DNA of 64,000 bases from Onychostoma macrolepis (lineage: Eukaryota; Chordata; Actinopteri; Cypriniformes; Cyprinidae), in NCBI RefSeq assembly GCF_012432095.1, contig NC_081163.1, forward strand, positions 33,872,258 to 33,936,257, in the 5' to 3' direction. Of the stretch, positions 49,438-62,408 are shown one piece after another. Within the stretch, counting starts at the first letter, position 1, and every line of letters begins with the position of its first letter. Position numbers and translations under genes: made by a program. The notes beneath the pieces were generated by a model, which ran no database searches, had not been told where the DNA came from, and saw only the letters and a program-made list of their open reading frames with translations.

Positions 49438-51055
49438 GGTAACACTTTAGAATAATGGTCCGTTGTTAACAAGTAACTATGCAGGAAGTAATAGGTAGTA
49501 CTACATTAACACTTAACTTAATACTGTTAACTAATAGAGAAGCAAGATTAACTAAGCGGTAAGTAGTAACAATTTTAGGACAAAGGTAGTTCCTTATTAA
49601 ATATGTGATAATTATTAAATAAAAATATCCTCATTGAGAACTACTTGCGAACTATGACCAATTAATAAAGAACAACCAATTAATTACTAATCACAACAGT
49701 AACGTCTTAAAAGTGAACAATTGGGTTCTTAGTGGAAACTAATTTATGAATATGATATCCAACAAATAAGTCGGCTCCATTTTAAAATTGTGACTACTAC
49801 TCTTACCAAAGTATGGATGCTCTCTGTTTATTTCAAACAAAAACGCAGAATAATAATAAAAAGGATAATTCACTTAATAGTTTTAATAATTAGGGAAGCG
49901 ATGCTGACAAGCTCATGATTGAATTAGTTCACAATTATGAACTATTGAACTGTTTTATGTCAGTTCAATATGTATCCCACTCCAAATGATCTACTGGTAG
50001 AATATCACTAGTGCTTCACACAAATGTATGACTGTACAGTATGTGTCAGATATAAAACGTTAAAAAACGTATTAATTTACGTGTGAGTAATTACTGAGGG
50101 GTTAATGTGTTTTTCACTTTAAAATAATGGTCCAGATCACTAGTAGTTCCTTAGTAGCACTTTAGCTTTAAAGTGAAAAATACATTAACCCCTCACTAAT
50201 TACTCAAGCGTTAGCTTGCAGGAACTACTAGTGATCTGGACCATTATTTTAAAGTGAAAAACACCTTAACCACTCAGTAATTACTAAGTAATTTAATAAG
50301 TTATTTAACATATTTAAATCTGACACATAGTGTACAGTCATACATTTGTGTGAGGCACTATATTTTACCAGACACTGTAATCTGGAATATTCAGTTTTTA
50401 TATTGTAACACAATATAAAGGCAGTAGATGCCTTCATTAAGGATGTGAATTTTGTCAATTTTGTTTTTATCAAGAGAACATCATTATTTATATTCAAGAT
50501 AATTCCTCCCCAGTCTACTGTCACTAAAGGTCTTTTGGAGTTGGATGCATACTGAACTGACACAAACTAGAGCTCATAATTGTTAACTAATTCAATCACT
50601 TCCTAATTATTAACATTTTTAAATGAATTATTTGTATTATTATTCGATGTTTTTGTTTAAAATAAACAGAGAACATCCATCCTTTGGTAAGAGTAGTAGT
50701 CACAAATTCAACCTGTAGCCGACTTATTTGTGGGATATCATATTCATAAATTAGTTTCCACAAAGAACCCAATTGTTCACTTTTAAGACGTTACTGTTGT
50801 GATTAGTAATTAATTGGTTGTTCTTTATTAATTGGTCATAGTTCGCAAGTAGTTCTCAATGAGGATATTTTTATTTAATAATTATCACATATTTAATAAG
50901 GAACTACCTTTGTCCTAAAATTGTTACTACTTACTGCTTAGTTAATCTTGCTTCTCTATTAGTTAATAGTATTAAGTTAAGTGTTAATGTAGTACTACCT
51001 ATTACTTCCTGCATAGTTACTTGTTAACAACGGACCATTATTCTAAAGTGTTACC
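49438..51055. mobile_element. giant 1618-bp foldback, hAT-like, with exact 8-bp duplication
   Basis: Termini GGTAACACTTTAGAATAATG and CATTATTCTAAAGTGTTACC. GTAAAATG is duplicated at 49430-49437 and 51056-51063. Arms pair over several hundred bases (for example GAGAACTACTTGCGAACTAT at 49640 with its complement near 50845). A smaller inner palindrome lies around 50110-50265 (CCAGATCACTAGTAGTTCC and complement). No ORF with meaning. It sits inside an older TTAGTTAATGTT-type repeat (49150-49437, continuing at 51064). Confidence 0.85.
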
Positions 51056-51129
51056 GTAAAATGTTGCCTGTAATGCATTATGCATCTAGACATACAGTAA
51101 TACACTTTATATCAACTCTGCCCTTTTTT

Positions 51130-54100
51130 TAATGTTTCCATTCTTGCGCATGATTAATCATCTTGTGTGTGATTCATTACTGCATGATATTCTAAAGATC
51201 TTCCATTAAAATGTAAATAAAAATAAAATACCTCTAAAATGATTTTTAGTTTCTGCTAATATAATTAAGGCAGCTTGGACAGAGAACAATAATATTAAAC
51301 TGCACTCATACAGTAATGAGACCAGTTTATATTTTGGGAGGTCAGGTTCTCATTTGGCAGGAATTTTTAGGTTTGCATCATTCATTCTTGTGTGTTTGCA
51401 TTTGTAGTATGGCGCTAGATATGCTACGTGCTCAGACAACAGCATGATGTAAAACATCCTTTTTACTTTCAGTCGGTCTCATTCTGTAGAACGACAGATC
51501 TGCTCTGGTCTAGTGATCACAGGTATCAGATTAATCAGATTTAAACCATCTGATTTATCCACGCTAATGAGCAGTTCTGAACCAGGACTGTTAAAAAAGA
51601 AAAGTATTCATTAGTAACTTGTCTTGCAGTTTTATGTTTTAAGCACGGATGGCGATAGAGGTGTCAAAGTTCTTTAGAAGTTCTTCAACGTTTAGTGCAG
51701 GTTTAAGGAATAACATCATAGCCTAACATGTTTCAACCCTTCCCATTTGATTAAATCTTAAAATCCCACCCAACAGTATTTCTCACTGAATGTTTGGATT
51801 CACATTGTTACATTACAGAAGTTAAAGTAATCATTTATTCATCATCATCTCATTCTGATCCTGTAGTATCTAATTCGTCTGTGATTCACAATTATTTAAC
51901 GTCATCAGAATGTCCAAGATGCGTTTTTATGTACAATGAAAGCGGTTGTTGATTTATATAGCCAAGCTCTAAAACTGACAAAAAAAAAAAAAAAAGATAC
52001 AGTATATGGCTTATTTGTTATAACCAAAAAAGCAACTGCAAATGACTTGTATAGTGCTTTTGGTCCTTTCCGATTCATCATCCAGTTTCACTGTAGCCTA
52101 TAGCAAACATAAGTTTTTTTGGATGAACTTATCATTTGAATGTGTTACGAAAGCCGTGTTTCTTTAGCTACAGAGATTTTAACGTGTGAAGTGTTGCCTA
52201 AGGATTTTCATCAGAAAAATCAATGAATACAAAGGCCCAAACATTCTCTGAAGCTCAGGCACACGTAAACAAAACAATGCTCGTGGCTTATGTCCAGAGG
52301 GTTAGTAATCAAACATTTAAAAATAAAGATTCAGTAAATAACATCTGGCCTGTGTTTATCCTCAACATAAGACACCCTGTATATATTCCATACAGATCTT
52401 GTGACGATAAAATGGAGTGTGTGTGTGTGACGCGAGGGCGTTTGGGCCAAACAGCTGGAGTCCTGGTGTAGACGCCTCAGAGTTCCTGTCCAGCTGAGCA
52501 GAGGGTGGAGAAGACTTTACACCTCTCTGACACACACAAACAAACCAGCTCTCTAACACTCTCAGACAAACAAACACAGAGGGCTCAGGATATCATCCAA
52601 GAACGTACAACCGAAGACTGATCTGATGCTTTTCAAGGGTTAGACTTGAGCCCTTCTTTCTCTCACTGTCTTTTATGTCTTTCACTGCCCGTCTCTGTAT
52701 ATATCACTCACTCCATCTGCCCACATGATTTGAATTAAGTTCAGACTGACTACCTCAGGCTCTCATCAAATAAGAGCGACTGGCCGTTCGATGGAAAAGC
52801 TGACACACTGAGTGACTGTGTAAATAAAAGACTGTTTAAGTATTTAGATGTGTGTGTTTGTGAGTGTGGCTGGATGGAATGTGTGAACAAGTGTGTGAAT
52901 ATTAATAAGAGTATATTTGGGTTTTGGAAAGGGTGGAAAATGTGCAGAAAAAAAAAATAGTTAGCGGACTCAAAACGAGATGGTCGGCTAGAACACATTC
53001 ATCTACACACCATCCAATTACAATTTTTCTGATAAAAATTTAGATTGCAATTTAAAATGTGATTTTAAAAAAGGTGCATAATTATTATTATTATATACAA
53101 ATATTGAACAAAAGGAATATTACTATTGTAAATAATGTGATATTTGTTTTTAAAAAGATTTAAGAAAAATAAATATTTTAAATATTATTATATATTTATT
53201 TTACAATACAAGTGCAAATACTAATATTTATGGATGTCTATGGATGCCATATCACAATTTTTGTTTTATTTTGATATGCACCATTCGCATGTACCACAGT
53301 TAGTGAAAACTAAATTTAAATATGGACCTTTTTTTACACAAACCCATCACTTCGCTTCAGAAGGCCTTTATTAACCCCCCGGAGCTAAGTGGAGTACTTT
53401 TATGATGGATGGATGCGTTTTTTTGGGCTTCAAAATCTAGACCCCCCTCCATTCACTGCCATTATAAGACTTGGAAGAGTCAGGACATTTTTTAATATAA
53501 CTCTGAAAGAAGAAAGTCATATGGCTAGGATGGCTTGAGGCGAGGGATCATTTTCATTTTTTGGGGTGAAATATACCTTTAATACTCATACTGTACACAA
53601 TTCATATAGGTGCGTAGGTTCTGGTATGTAATGGCCATTTTAATGAAGCAATCCATTCCTGATGATAAACGTTAGTCCCACTTTACATCTTGTTCAAGTT
53701 CACGCTGAAATACATTACATGACTCAAGTTAAACCATGAATGTTACAGAAATTCCTCCTCTGGGTCAACCAGTGGTTTCATATCCTGATCCACAGAAATA
53801 GAAGGACTGTGTGAACTCTTCTCTGGTGTATATAATGGTATATAAGTGACTCCACAACACTGGCCTGTGTACAAATTTCAGAGCCCCTGGTAGACAGACA
53901 AATACTGAGTAAGTTCAAGTGAAGGATAACCACAGAGACATTACAGAAAACCAACCTCTTGCGTCTCCCGCTGTCTCACTGATAGGGCAGCATAGCAAAG
54001 ACATTACCCATCAAACAGAGGGTGTTTTTGCTCTCTTGTTTGGTGTCTAGTGGTTAACCACAGTTTGGTGGGATTGACTTGATTAATGGCACAAATATTC

Positions 54101-55600
54101 TCTGCATAGTTTGTCACAGATCTGCAGTGCAGCATTTCTCACCATTATATTGACCTGATTATTTTGAAATTATTTAAATGCCTCCATTCCTGCCAAACAA
54201 ATATGAATCTGTCTTCTCAAAAGTATTTTTGCTTCATTCAAGGGCTACATTATATTTTAAGTGTTGGTAACCAAACAGTGAGGCATTTCTCAAAATATCT
54301 TATTTTATGTTTCACCTAAGAAACAAAGTAATACAGGTTTGAAATGATATGAGTAAATTATGACAGATTTTTCATTTTTAAGTCAACTGTCCCTTTAAGC
54401 AATTTGAGCAAAAACATCTAAAAGATTGATATGTAACTGAAACACAGTCATAAACTCCATGAAGCCTCCACTAAGTTATGAACGAGGAAACTCTGAGTGA
54501 CAAAAATGTCCTTTAGGCATGCATATGGTCTCGGTGTATGTGTGGATGTATATGAACTTCCTCTCTCCCAAGTTCTCTTTGTCTTTGGGAATGTGCTGTA
54601 CTGCTGGAATCAGAGGGGATGGAGTGTGCTGTGGATCATGTAACAGAGCACATCTATCACTTAGCCTGTATTTGTGCAGGCCTCGCCTCTGAGCACATGG
54701 AGAGGGAAGGGGAGAGCGAGGGAAGGTGGGAGAGAGGAAAAGAGGGGGGTCGGCATGAACAGGAGCGTCTTTGTAAAGCACCCGGGCATTCCGTGCTCTG
54801 AGTGCTGTGACATCCAACCCCTCACAATGGGGCTCCTTTAAGACTCCAGGAGCGGAGCTTGGGGAACACGGAGGGGAAATGAGTTAGTACAACTCTACAA
54901 TCCCACATCAAATTCACTGTCATGGCCTCCGCAGGGAGCCGTGCAGCCTGGGCTTGGGCCCGTACGTCACCCCAAATTCACCCAAATCCTCTATTTTCAC
55001 ATACCATTAAAGGCAGTGGCCTGTGACCCTATAAACTCATCTGATGTAAACCCACGTCCAGATCTCAGATGGTGGTAATGGAAACTTTATTAGAAAGTTC
55101 AAGACATGAAATTTCTGACCATTTACTTCATCTTGACCCTCCAGCAACTATGAATTACCACATGTATTTTTTGGCAGATGGAGATTTCAAAAGTGTCTGA
55201 ATTTGACCTTGTAGAATGACCTCGCATTCAGAGCTCATGTTAACCCACTGAATGATCCAAGACTAATAAATGCAATACCCATCTTATAAAGCAACATTAG
55301 CTGAACTCTGTCCCGACCACCAGTTACATGCTGATCGAGTTGGTCTCTGTGTCCTAACCTGAACCAAATCTTGTTATTCCTAGCTCATCTTTCTATGAAA
55401 ATTACTTAAAGGGATGGATCACCCCAAAATGAATATTTATATATGAATATTCTGTCATCATTTACTCACCTTCATATCATTTCAAACCTCATTGTTTTTG
55501 TCCATAACATGAAAGTCAATGGGGGTTAATGTTCTTTTCCACCCCACTGAATTCCATTGTATGTACAATAACAGTTGAAACTTGAAACAGGTCAGAATAT
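51130..55600. other. intergenic, mostly unique sequence, no gene seen
   Basis: Relatively few mobile elements. It has a poly-A tract at 51980 and a half-copy of the GGGATGGATCACCCCAAAAT repeat at 55410-55500. ORFs at 52223, 52362, 54476 and 54619 show no protein family I know and no convincing exon borders. A conserved regulatory role cannot be excluded. Confidence 0.45.
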
Positions 55601-55605
55601 AGAAG

Positions 55606-55774
55606 CATAATATAATATAATATAATATAATATAATATAATATAATATAATATAATATAATATAATATAATATAATATAATATAATATAATATAATATAA
55701 TATAATATAATATAATATAATATAATATAATATAATATAATATAATATAATATAATATAATATAATATAATATA
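55606..55774. repeat. (TAATA)n pentanucleotide microsatellite, about 34 units
   Basis: Almost perfect 169-bp array of the 5-bp unit. Open reading frames through it (Leu-Tyr-Tyr-Ile repeats) are artefacts. Confidence 0.95.
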
Positions 55775-57787
55775 AACACTTACTATAGGTGTACCGTAGT
55801 GATTCAGGATAAGCCAAGAACACGGTTTGGAAAATGGATTCATGATGTACTCGCTTATTATATTAATTTTGTAAATTTTGAACACAAAAAAGTTACGGAC
55901 TGCAGCTTTAATGGACTGCACAGAGTAGCATTATAATAGAACTTTCAAATGTATCTAGTATGATAAAACAGCGCTGCTTTACCCCACATATGCATGACCG
56001 GAAGGAGCGGAAGCGGTCGACTGTGGCATAATAAAAGCTCCGCTGCTTTCGAGCCATGTGTCACGCTCGTCTCTCATTAGCAATTGCTTCAGTGGCCTCG
56101 TTTTGCTTTGACGGCTTTCAGCCTCACCCTGCTTCATACTACGATGTTAAAAAAATCTTTAGTACATTAGCTCATCCATGAACATAATTTCTGCCTGAGT
56201 CCCGTCGGATTGCATCAGCTGTGGGGATGAAGACCACAACTCCCATGATTCCACACTCAGTCACGGCATCATCTAACTATGCCTTTGCTTCTTTGTTTGT
56301 TTTGAATACTACTCTAGTGGCAAAAATTTACATATTGTGCCTTTAATCATATTTGATTTGGATAGCTCAAGCTCAATGTTCATGGAAGAGCTGACTATAA
56401 AATGTCAAGCTTAAAGCTGGAAATTGCATCCATCTTTTTCCCCCATTTTGATAAAACCATGTGAAACAATAGCTCGATCATGAAAAAGGGGGTAAAACTT
56501 GATTTTCACTGAATCCTTGAACTGTTTTTGTTTGCTAGAAAGAGTCTCCAGTTGTCACCATCTCTTGCCTTTTTGAACAGTCCACTGTGTTAATAATGTT
56601 GCTTATTTGTTATGGCTATAAGCTGTTAAAACTATTAAAACACTACATGTTCTTTGTTTACAGACATGATTTAACCACACAAAGATGGATGACAAGAACA
56701 TTTTCACAAAATCCAACCGAATACCTCAAATTATAAATCATTACAAACTTACCATTTTTAAAACCTTTTTTTTTTTTTTTTTTAATGTGCTTGCTTAAAA
56801 ACTGATTTCTGTTCATTTTTACCACCACCAACAAAAAACGTCTATAGTGCACCTTTAAAAAACACAAGTTCAATCCTGGCGATTTTACTTGGTTGGTTGA
56901 ATGAGTTGAATGTCCAGAGGGCAGAGGCACTCACAAACATGCCACTGGTGTTTCTAATGCTGTGTTAACATTCAAAACTCCATCATGACTGTCCTTTGGG
57001 GCAGAGAAATTCAAATCACTTTCATTTTAGTTTCTCTTCAGTGGCAGCTGGAGCCCAGAGTCAAATCCCAACACAACCAGATGGCACGGCGCTTGACAGT
57101 ACGTGGATGTGTGTTCATATTTGTACGTGTGTGCAGCATAATGTGTGGCCTTCAAAGCTCTTCTGACTGCTCAGAGGCAGCGAGAGATGGAGGGCAAAAA
57201 GAAGAAATGAAGGAATAAATAGGATGGAGGACAAGAGGAGGGAGAGGGATAGTTTTGGATTTTGAACACAGGTCTGTTTGAGTTTGATTAATAGGACTCT
57301 TTCTCCCTGTTTTTGTTTCCACAGTTTTAATTAAAGGGACCCCCTGGAGAGAGGGAACACTGCATACCCTGACAGATATGACTGCTGGGGAAAGAAAGGC
57401 AGACAGTTACAGAAATGTAAATATAACAGAGCTCACAAAGGAATATGCAAAGACATTTAGCCTGCCCAATTAATGAGCTCTAACTATGGTTTCAAGCTTT
57501 TTTGTTTGTTTCCTATCCTTGGGTTACTCCTGTGTCAACATCAACAGCAGGTTAACATATGTGTGTGTGTGTATTAGTGTTGTCAAACGATTAATCGCAT
57601 CCAAAATAAAAGTTTTTGTTTACATTATGTGTGTACTGTGTATATTTATTATGTATATATAAACTAAAGACACACACATACAGTATATATTTTGAAAATA
57701 TTTACATTTATTTACATGTATATATTTATATTCATATAATTTATATTATATATAAATATATTTAACATACAAATATAACATATTTTT

Positions 57788-57788
<1 letters not shown>

Positions 57789-57846
<58 letters not shown>
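57789..57846. repeat. (TA)n microsatellite, site of LTR insertion
   Basis: About 29 TA units. TA repeats resume after 58889, so the LTR-like units lie inside a former single AT tract. Confidence 0.95.
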
Positions 57847-57849
<3 letters not shown>

Positions 57850-58499
57850 GACGAGTCGGTGTGACCACCCGTCCCTTATTCGCCGCCCTTCACCAGGCTC
57901 CCGATGGGAGTGGGTTTGTAAGAGAGGAGGGGCGTAGAATCAGCGAGGGCTGGCGGCGTGTGATGAGGCACAGCTGGACTGAATGAAGCCTCATCACCGT
58001 CGCTGTTAAATGCCAAGCGCGCCTCTCCTCGGGAGACCGGTCTCTTCCCCCGTGCATGCACGCTGGTGTCCTCGTGGGTCCAGGAAGGGTGCGTTGAGGG
58101 ACGTCGCGCCACCAGAGATGTGAGCCGCAGGATCCAGAGTCAGGATGAAAGCCGCACCCGTATTACGGCCGACGGGCCAGGATGCCGGGCTGTTCAAGTC
58201 CCGCCAAAGGCCGAGGAAGAAGAGGAAGAGCCACCGCTCAGAAGAAGCCGCCGCCCCTCGTAACCGGACCAGAGCGGGAGCGCATGCGGCCACCGGACTG
58301 CGCCCCTTCCCTGGACCCTTCCTCCTGGAACACTGCCCTCTTTCACAAGCCCCGTACCACAACGAGGACACCAGATCCCCTGTTTCGTTTGGACACTTCT
58401 TTCCCCTTGGACACTTTATTTTATTGATTTTTGTTTAATAAAAGCCTCTCCGAAGCCTGACGCCACACCCACTGTGTCTGTTGTGGGCTCCTCCCGTCA
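57847..58499 (+). mobile_element. solo LTR-like unit A (about 653 bp)
   Basis: Begins TGTGACGAGTCGGTGTG and ends CTCCCGTCA. It is GC-rich against AT-rich flanks, with AATAAA at 58437 near the 3' end. It inserted in a (TA)n tract. ORFs across it do not resemble gag or pol. The same first nine bases and last bases recur in unit B, so both belong to related LTR families. Confidence 0.6.
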
Positions 58500-58503
58500 C
58501 TAT

Positions 58504-58889
58504 TGTGACGAGCGTCCCGGTCTCTCATCAGCGTTGCCCTGGAGACAAACACGAAACACCTGCACCTGCTCATCACGGCTGGGTCGGTCACACCTGCGCC
58601 CAATCACAACACGGCCATATAAGCCAGACGCGGCAGGATGAGAGGGAGAAACGAACTTCCTCCACATCAAGGCTAATGTGTGATCTCTTCTCCAATTCCA
58701 GAAGCGAGCGACTGACCGACCCAGCTTGGACGGATCTCCCACCTCACTCACGGAAATCACTCACGGAGAACACCGCAAGACTGCCACCAGCACCCTGCAC
58801 TCATCGCACACCTCTCTTTATAAATAAATCCACCCTCCGGGGTATTTATTTGAGCTCTCCTTGTCGCGTGATTCTTCCACCCCGTCACA
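58504..58889 (+). mobile_element. solo LTR-like unit B (386 bp) with CTAT duplication
   Basis: Starts TGTGACGAGCGTCCCGG and ends CCACCCCGTCACA. Exact CTAT occurs at 58500-58503 and 58890-58893. It has a TATA-like CCATATAAGCC at 58615 and an AATAAA-type motif (TATAAATAAATCC) near 58821, as an LTR promoter and polyadenylation pair would. Inserted immediately after unit A. Confidence 0.7.
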
Positions 58890-58924
58890 CTATATATATA
58901 TATATATATATATATACATACATA

Positions 58925-60277
58925 CAGTGGGGCAAAAAAGTATTTAGTCAGCCACCAATTGTGCAAGTTCTCCCACTTAAAAAGATGAGAGAGGCCTGTA
59001 ATTTTCATCATAGGTATACCTCAACTATGAGAGACAAAATGAGAAAAAAAAAATCCAGAAAATCACATTGTAGGATTTTTAAAGAATTAATTGGTAAATT
59101 CCTCTGAAAAATAAGTATTTGGTCACCTACAAACAAGCAAGATTTCTGGCTCTCACAGACCTGTAACTTCTTCTTTAAGAGGCTCCTCTGTCCTCCACTC
59201 GTTACCTGTATTAATGGCATCTGTTTGAACTCGTTATCAGTATAAAAGACACCTGTCCACAACCTCAAACAGTCCAACTCCAAACTCCACCATGGCCAAG
59301 ACCAAAGAGCTGTCAAAGGACACCAGAAACAAAATTGTAGACCTGCACCAGGCTGGGAAGACTGAATCTGCAATAGGTAAGCAGCTTGGTGTGAAGAAAT
59401 CAACTGTGGGAGCAATTATTAGAAAATGGAAGACATACAAGACCACTGATAATCTCCCTCGATCTGGGGCTCCACGCAAGATCTCACCCCGTGGGGTCAA
59501 AATTATCACAAGAACTGTGAGCAAAAATCCCAGAACCACACGGGGGACCTAGTGAATGACCTGCAGAGAGCTGGGACCAAAGTAACAAAGGCCTCAAATC
59601 CTGCAGTGCCAGACGTGTCCCCCTGCTTAAGCCAGTACATGTCCGGCCCGTCTGAAGTTTGCTAGAGAGCATTTGGATGATCCAGAAGAGGATTGGGAGA
59701 ATGTCATATGGTCAGATGAAACCAAAATAGAACTTTTTGGTAAAAACTCAACTTGTCGTGTTTGGAGGAGAAAGAATGCTGAGTTGCATCCAAAGAACAC
59801 CATACCTACTGTGAAGCATGGGGGCAGAAACATCATGCTTTGGGGCTGTTTTTCTGCAAAGGGACCAGGACGACTGATCCGTGTAAACGAAAGAATGAAT
59901 GGGGCCATGTATCGTGAGATTTTGGTGAAAACCTCCTTCCATCAGCAAGGGCATTGAAGATGAAACGTGGCTGGGTCTTTCAGCATGACAATGATCCCAA
60001 ACACACCGCCCGGGCAACGAAGGAGTGGCTTCGTAAGAAGCATTTCAAGGTCCTGGAGTGGCCTAGCCAGTCTCCAGATCTCAACCCCATCGAAAATCTT
60101 TGGAGTCCGTGTTGCCCAGCGACAGCCCCAAAACATTACTGCTCTAGAGGAGATCTGCATGGAGGAATGGGCCAAAATACCAGCAACAGTGTGTGAAAAC
60201 CTTGTGAAGACTTACAGAAAACGTTTGACCTCTGTCATTGCCAACAAAGGGTATATAACAAAGTATTGAGATGAAAT
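58925..60277 (+). mobile_element. Tc1-like transposon, 3' truncated
   Basis: The left inverted repeat begins CAGTGGGGCAAAAAAGTATT after TA. The expected complementary right end is absent; similarity stops near 60277 after the transposase stop. The long 5' repeat region (about 210 bp) fits the IR/DR group of fish Tc1 elements. Confidence 0.85.
59292..60269 (+). pseudogene. Tc1-like transposase, broken
   Basis: The paired-like DNA-binding part MAKTKELSKDTRNKIVDL and the linker GAPRKISPRGVKIITRTV read from 59292 to a premature stop at 59552. The catalytic DDE motifs survive in pieces: WSDETKIELFG (59705), FQHDNDPKHTARA (59980) and SPDLNPIENLW (60075). They lie in different frames, with small deletions near 59540-59600, about 59925 and about 60105. 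It cannot encode active transposase as it stands. Confidence 0.85.
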
Positions 60278-60863
60278 GGCCATATGAAAGCCATATGATT
60301 GGATATGACTGGTTATGTTCAGCTGTGATTGGTTCATGCGATGAATCCCGCCTCTTGTGTTTGTGCGCATTACCCGTTTGTGAATCATTCTAAATGGACA
60401 ATGAAATGCCGTTAATGGGAAGACTAATTTAAAAAAGTAAGTAAACTGTGAACAATATTTACCGAACTTTGATGACCGATGATCTGAAAAATTCAAAAAC
60501 AGTTCAAAGTTAACTATTAAAAATAGTAGCTGAACATAAGTTTACAAATAAAATATATTGTTTAAAATGTAACTGCAGTACTGCAAGGCATGCATTGAGT
60601 TATTATTTTGGAATAAATGTAAAATGCTTGATTAGATTTATACTTGGCTTGAATATATAATATTAATTACACTGTTAATGTAAAAATACAAAATAGGTAT
60701 ATTTATAGGTGTATACAGTAGGCATTTTGTTTTCTTTTTCTGACAGTGTAAGTAGTGTCTATTTAACCAAGAAAATGTGACCAGGACGTGAATTTACATT
60801 TGATTTATTAAAAAAAAAAAAAAAACTTTGAAGACTTTGCCACCTCATTTCAGAACACTACTG

Positions 60864-60865
<2 letters not shown>

Positions 60866-60909
<44 letters not shown>
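60866..60909. repeat. (TA)n microsatellite
   Basis: About 22 TA units downstream of the Tc1 relic. Confidence 0.9.
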
Positions 60910-60910
<1 letters not shown>

Positions 60911-61015
60911 TTAGACTGACAGATGAAGAGCTTATGCAAATAATGATTAGGAACAGCAATTAAGGATCAGTATACTGAAAAAACAGAAGTTTAGGAGGAA
61001 CAAAAATGCATATTC

Positions 61016-61368
61016 AGTAATTAGCTTCTTGTCTCACACTTGTGACCAAGTATGAACTTCTTTGTTTTATTTCATTACTGGCAAGACCATTAGTGTTGTG
61101 GAGAAGGATCAGTAGTTGGGGTTTTGGCCATGTTAACATCAGAAGCACCTTGTACAGTTCTCTGATACCAAACCCCTCCTCACGCCAATTAAAGCACATT
61201 TAGATGCAGCTTTGTCCTCTTTCCTCTTGGTTTTCTTTCCTGGATTCCTTATTTTTCTATTTAGCACCTTATTATTATCTTTCTCCTGCTCTAACGAGAT
61301 GAGAAAATACTTGCTCAGTACGTGCTCCTTTGGGAGAGCAGAGCAGAAAAGAAAGAGCAGAATGGAAG
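61016..61368 (+). repeat. duplicated module, copy A
   Basis: About 350 bp shared with 62033-62408, including TACTGGCAAGACCATTAGTG, CTGATACCAAACCCCTCCTC and TCTAACGAGATGAGAAAA. No TIRs or target duplications seen. Strand is arbitrary. Confidence 0.8.
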
Positions 61369-62032
61369 AAGGAGTAATGGATAAGCATAAGTGAAACGAG
61401 ATAAAAACAGCAGAGGTGAAAGCTCAGATTCACGGTGAATACGGAAGCTGTGAACTGTGCTCTATAAAATATATTTTTCATTCTGGAGACGAGATGTAAG
61501 AAAGCGAGGAACAGACTGCACTGCTCACACATCAGTCATATCTCTCGCAGGACTGATTATTTGATTAGGACACTGTTTGTGGCTTCATTCTTTGTACAAT
61601 ATTTCTCAAGCAGCAGAACCATTTTTCAAAAACTTGCAAAGATGTAAATTCCATCATAAGTGATTCACGTTTCATAGGATCTTTCCCTTTACGACCGCGA
61701 CATTAATCATCGGTGGCCTGGCTAAGGGTCAGGACCACAAAATTGTAAGAACAAGCAAGCAGACAAGGAAATTCTGATTCAGATTTTCATAATCCAGCTT
61801 TCTAAACTGTATGTGTTTATAGAAGCCTGTTTCCAGCACAGAAATTTTAGAATAAGAAGTAAAGTCACACTGTGATACATAAAGTCACAATTACAGGAAA
61901 TAAAGCCACAAGTGCAAGATACAGTCACATTGTGAGCGAGACACAAGTACAAAAAAAGAATTGCGAAATATCACTTAAAACGTCTATTGTGAAATGTGAA
62001 ATAGTGATTCATGGGTTTGCACAATGCTAACA

Positions 62033-62408
62033 CTAATTAGCTTCCTGCCTCGCACATTCTGAAGATTATCAAGTGATCAAGTATGTATGGTTTTGTTTTT
62101 ATTACATGGGAAGTCTGGAAATCAGAATGATCTGTATTACTGGCAAGACCATTAGTGCTGTGGAGAAGGATCAGTCTCTGGGGTTTTGGTCATCAGAAGC
62201 ACCATGTACAGTTCTCTGATACCAAACCCCTCCTCACGCCAATTAAAGCACATTTTAGATGCAGCTTTGCCCTCTCTCCTCTTGGTTTTCTTTCCTGGAT
62301 GCCTTATTTTTCTATTTAGCTCCTTATTATTATCTTCCTCCCGCTCTAACGAGATGAGAAAACACTTGCCCAGTATGTGCTCCTTTGGGAGAGCAGAGCA
62401 GAATGGAT
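62033..62408 (+). repeat. duplicated module, copy B
   Basis: Direct-orientation partner of 61016-61368, with scattered substitutions and small indels. The sequence between and beyond the copies does not match. Confidence 0.8.

Noticed and set aside
54476..54817. 113-codon minus-strand ORF
   Set aside because: Low-complexity Pro/Ser composition, no domain, no splice context.
55482..55921. ORFs rich in LYYII repeats
   Set aside because: Translation of the (TAATA)n microsatellite in different frames.
58006..58438. GC-rich ORFs of 80-121 codons on both strands
   Set aside because: They lie within LTR-like unit A. High GC lowers stop frequency, and no gag or pol motif is seen.
58481..59107. 208-codon plus-strand ORF
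   Set aside because: Runs from LTR unit B through a TA microsatellite into the Tc1 inverted repeat. No protein similarity, so a chance ORF over three unrelated elements.
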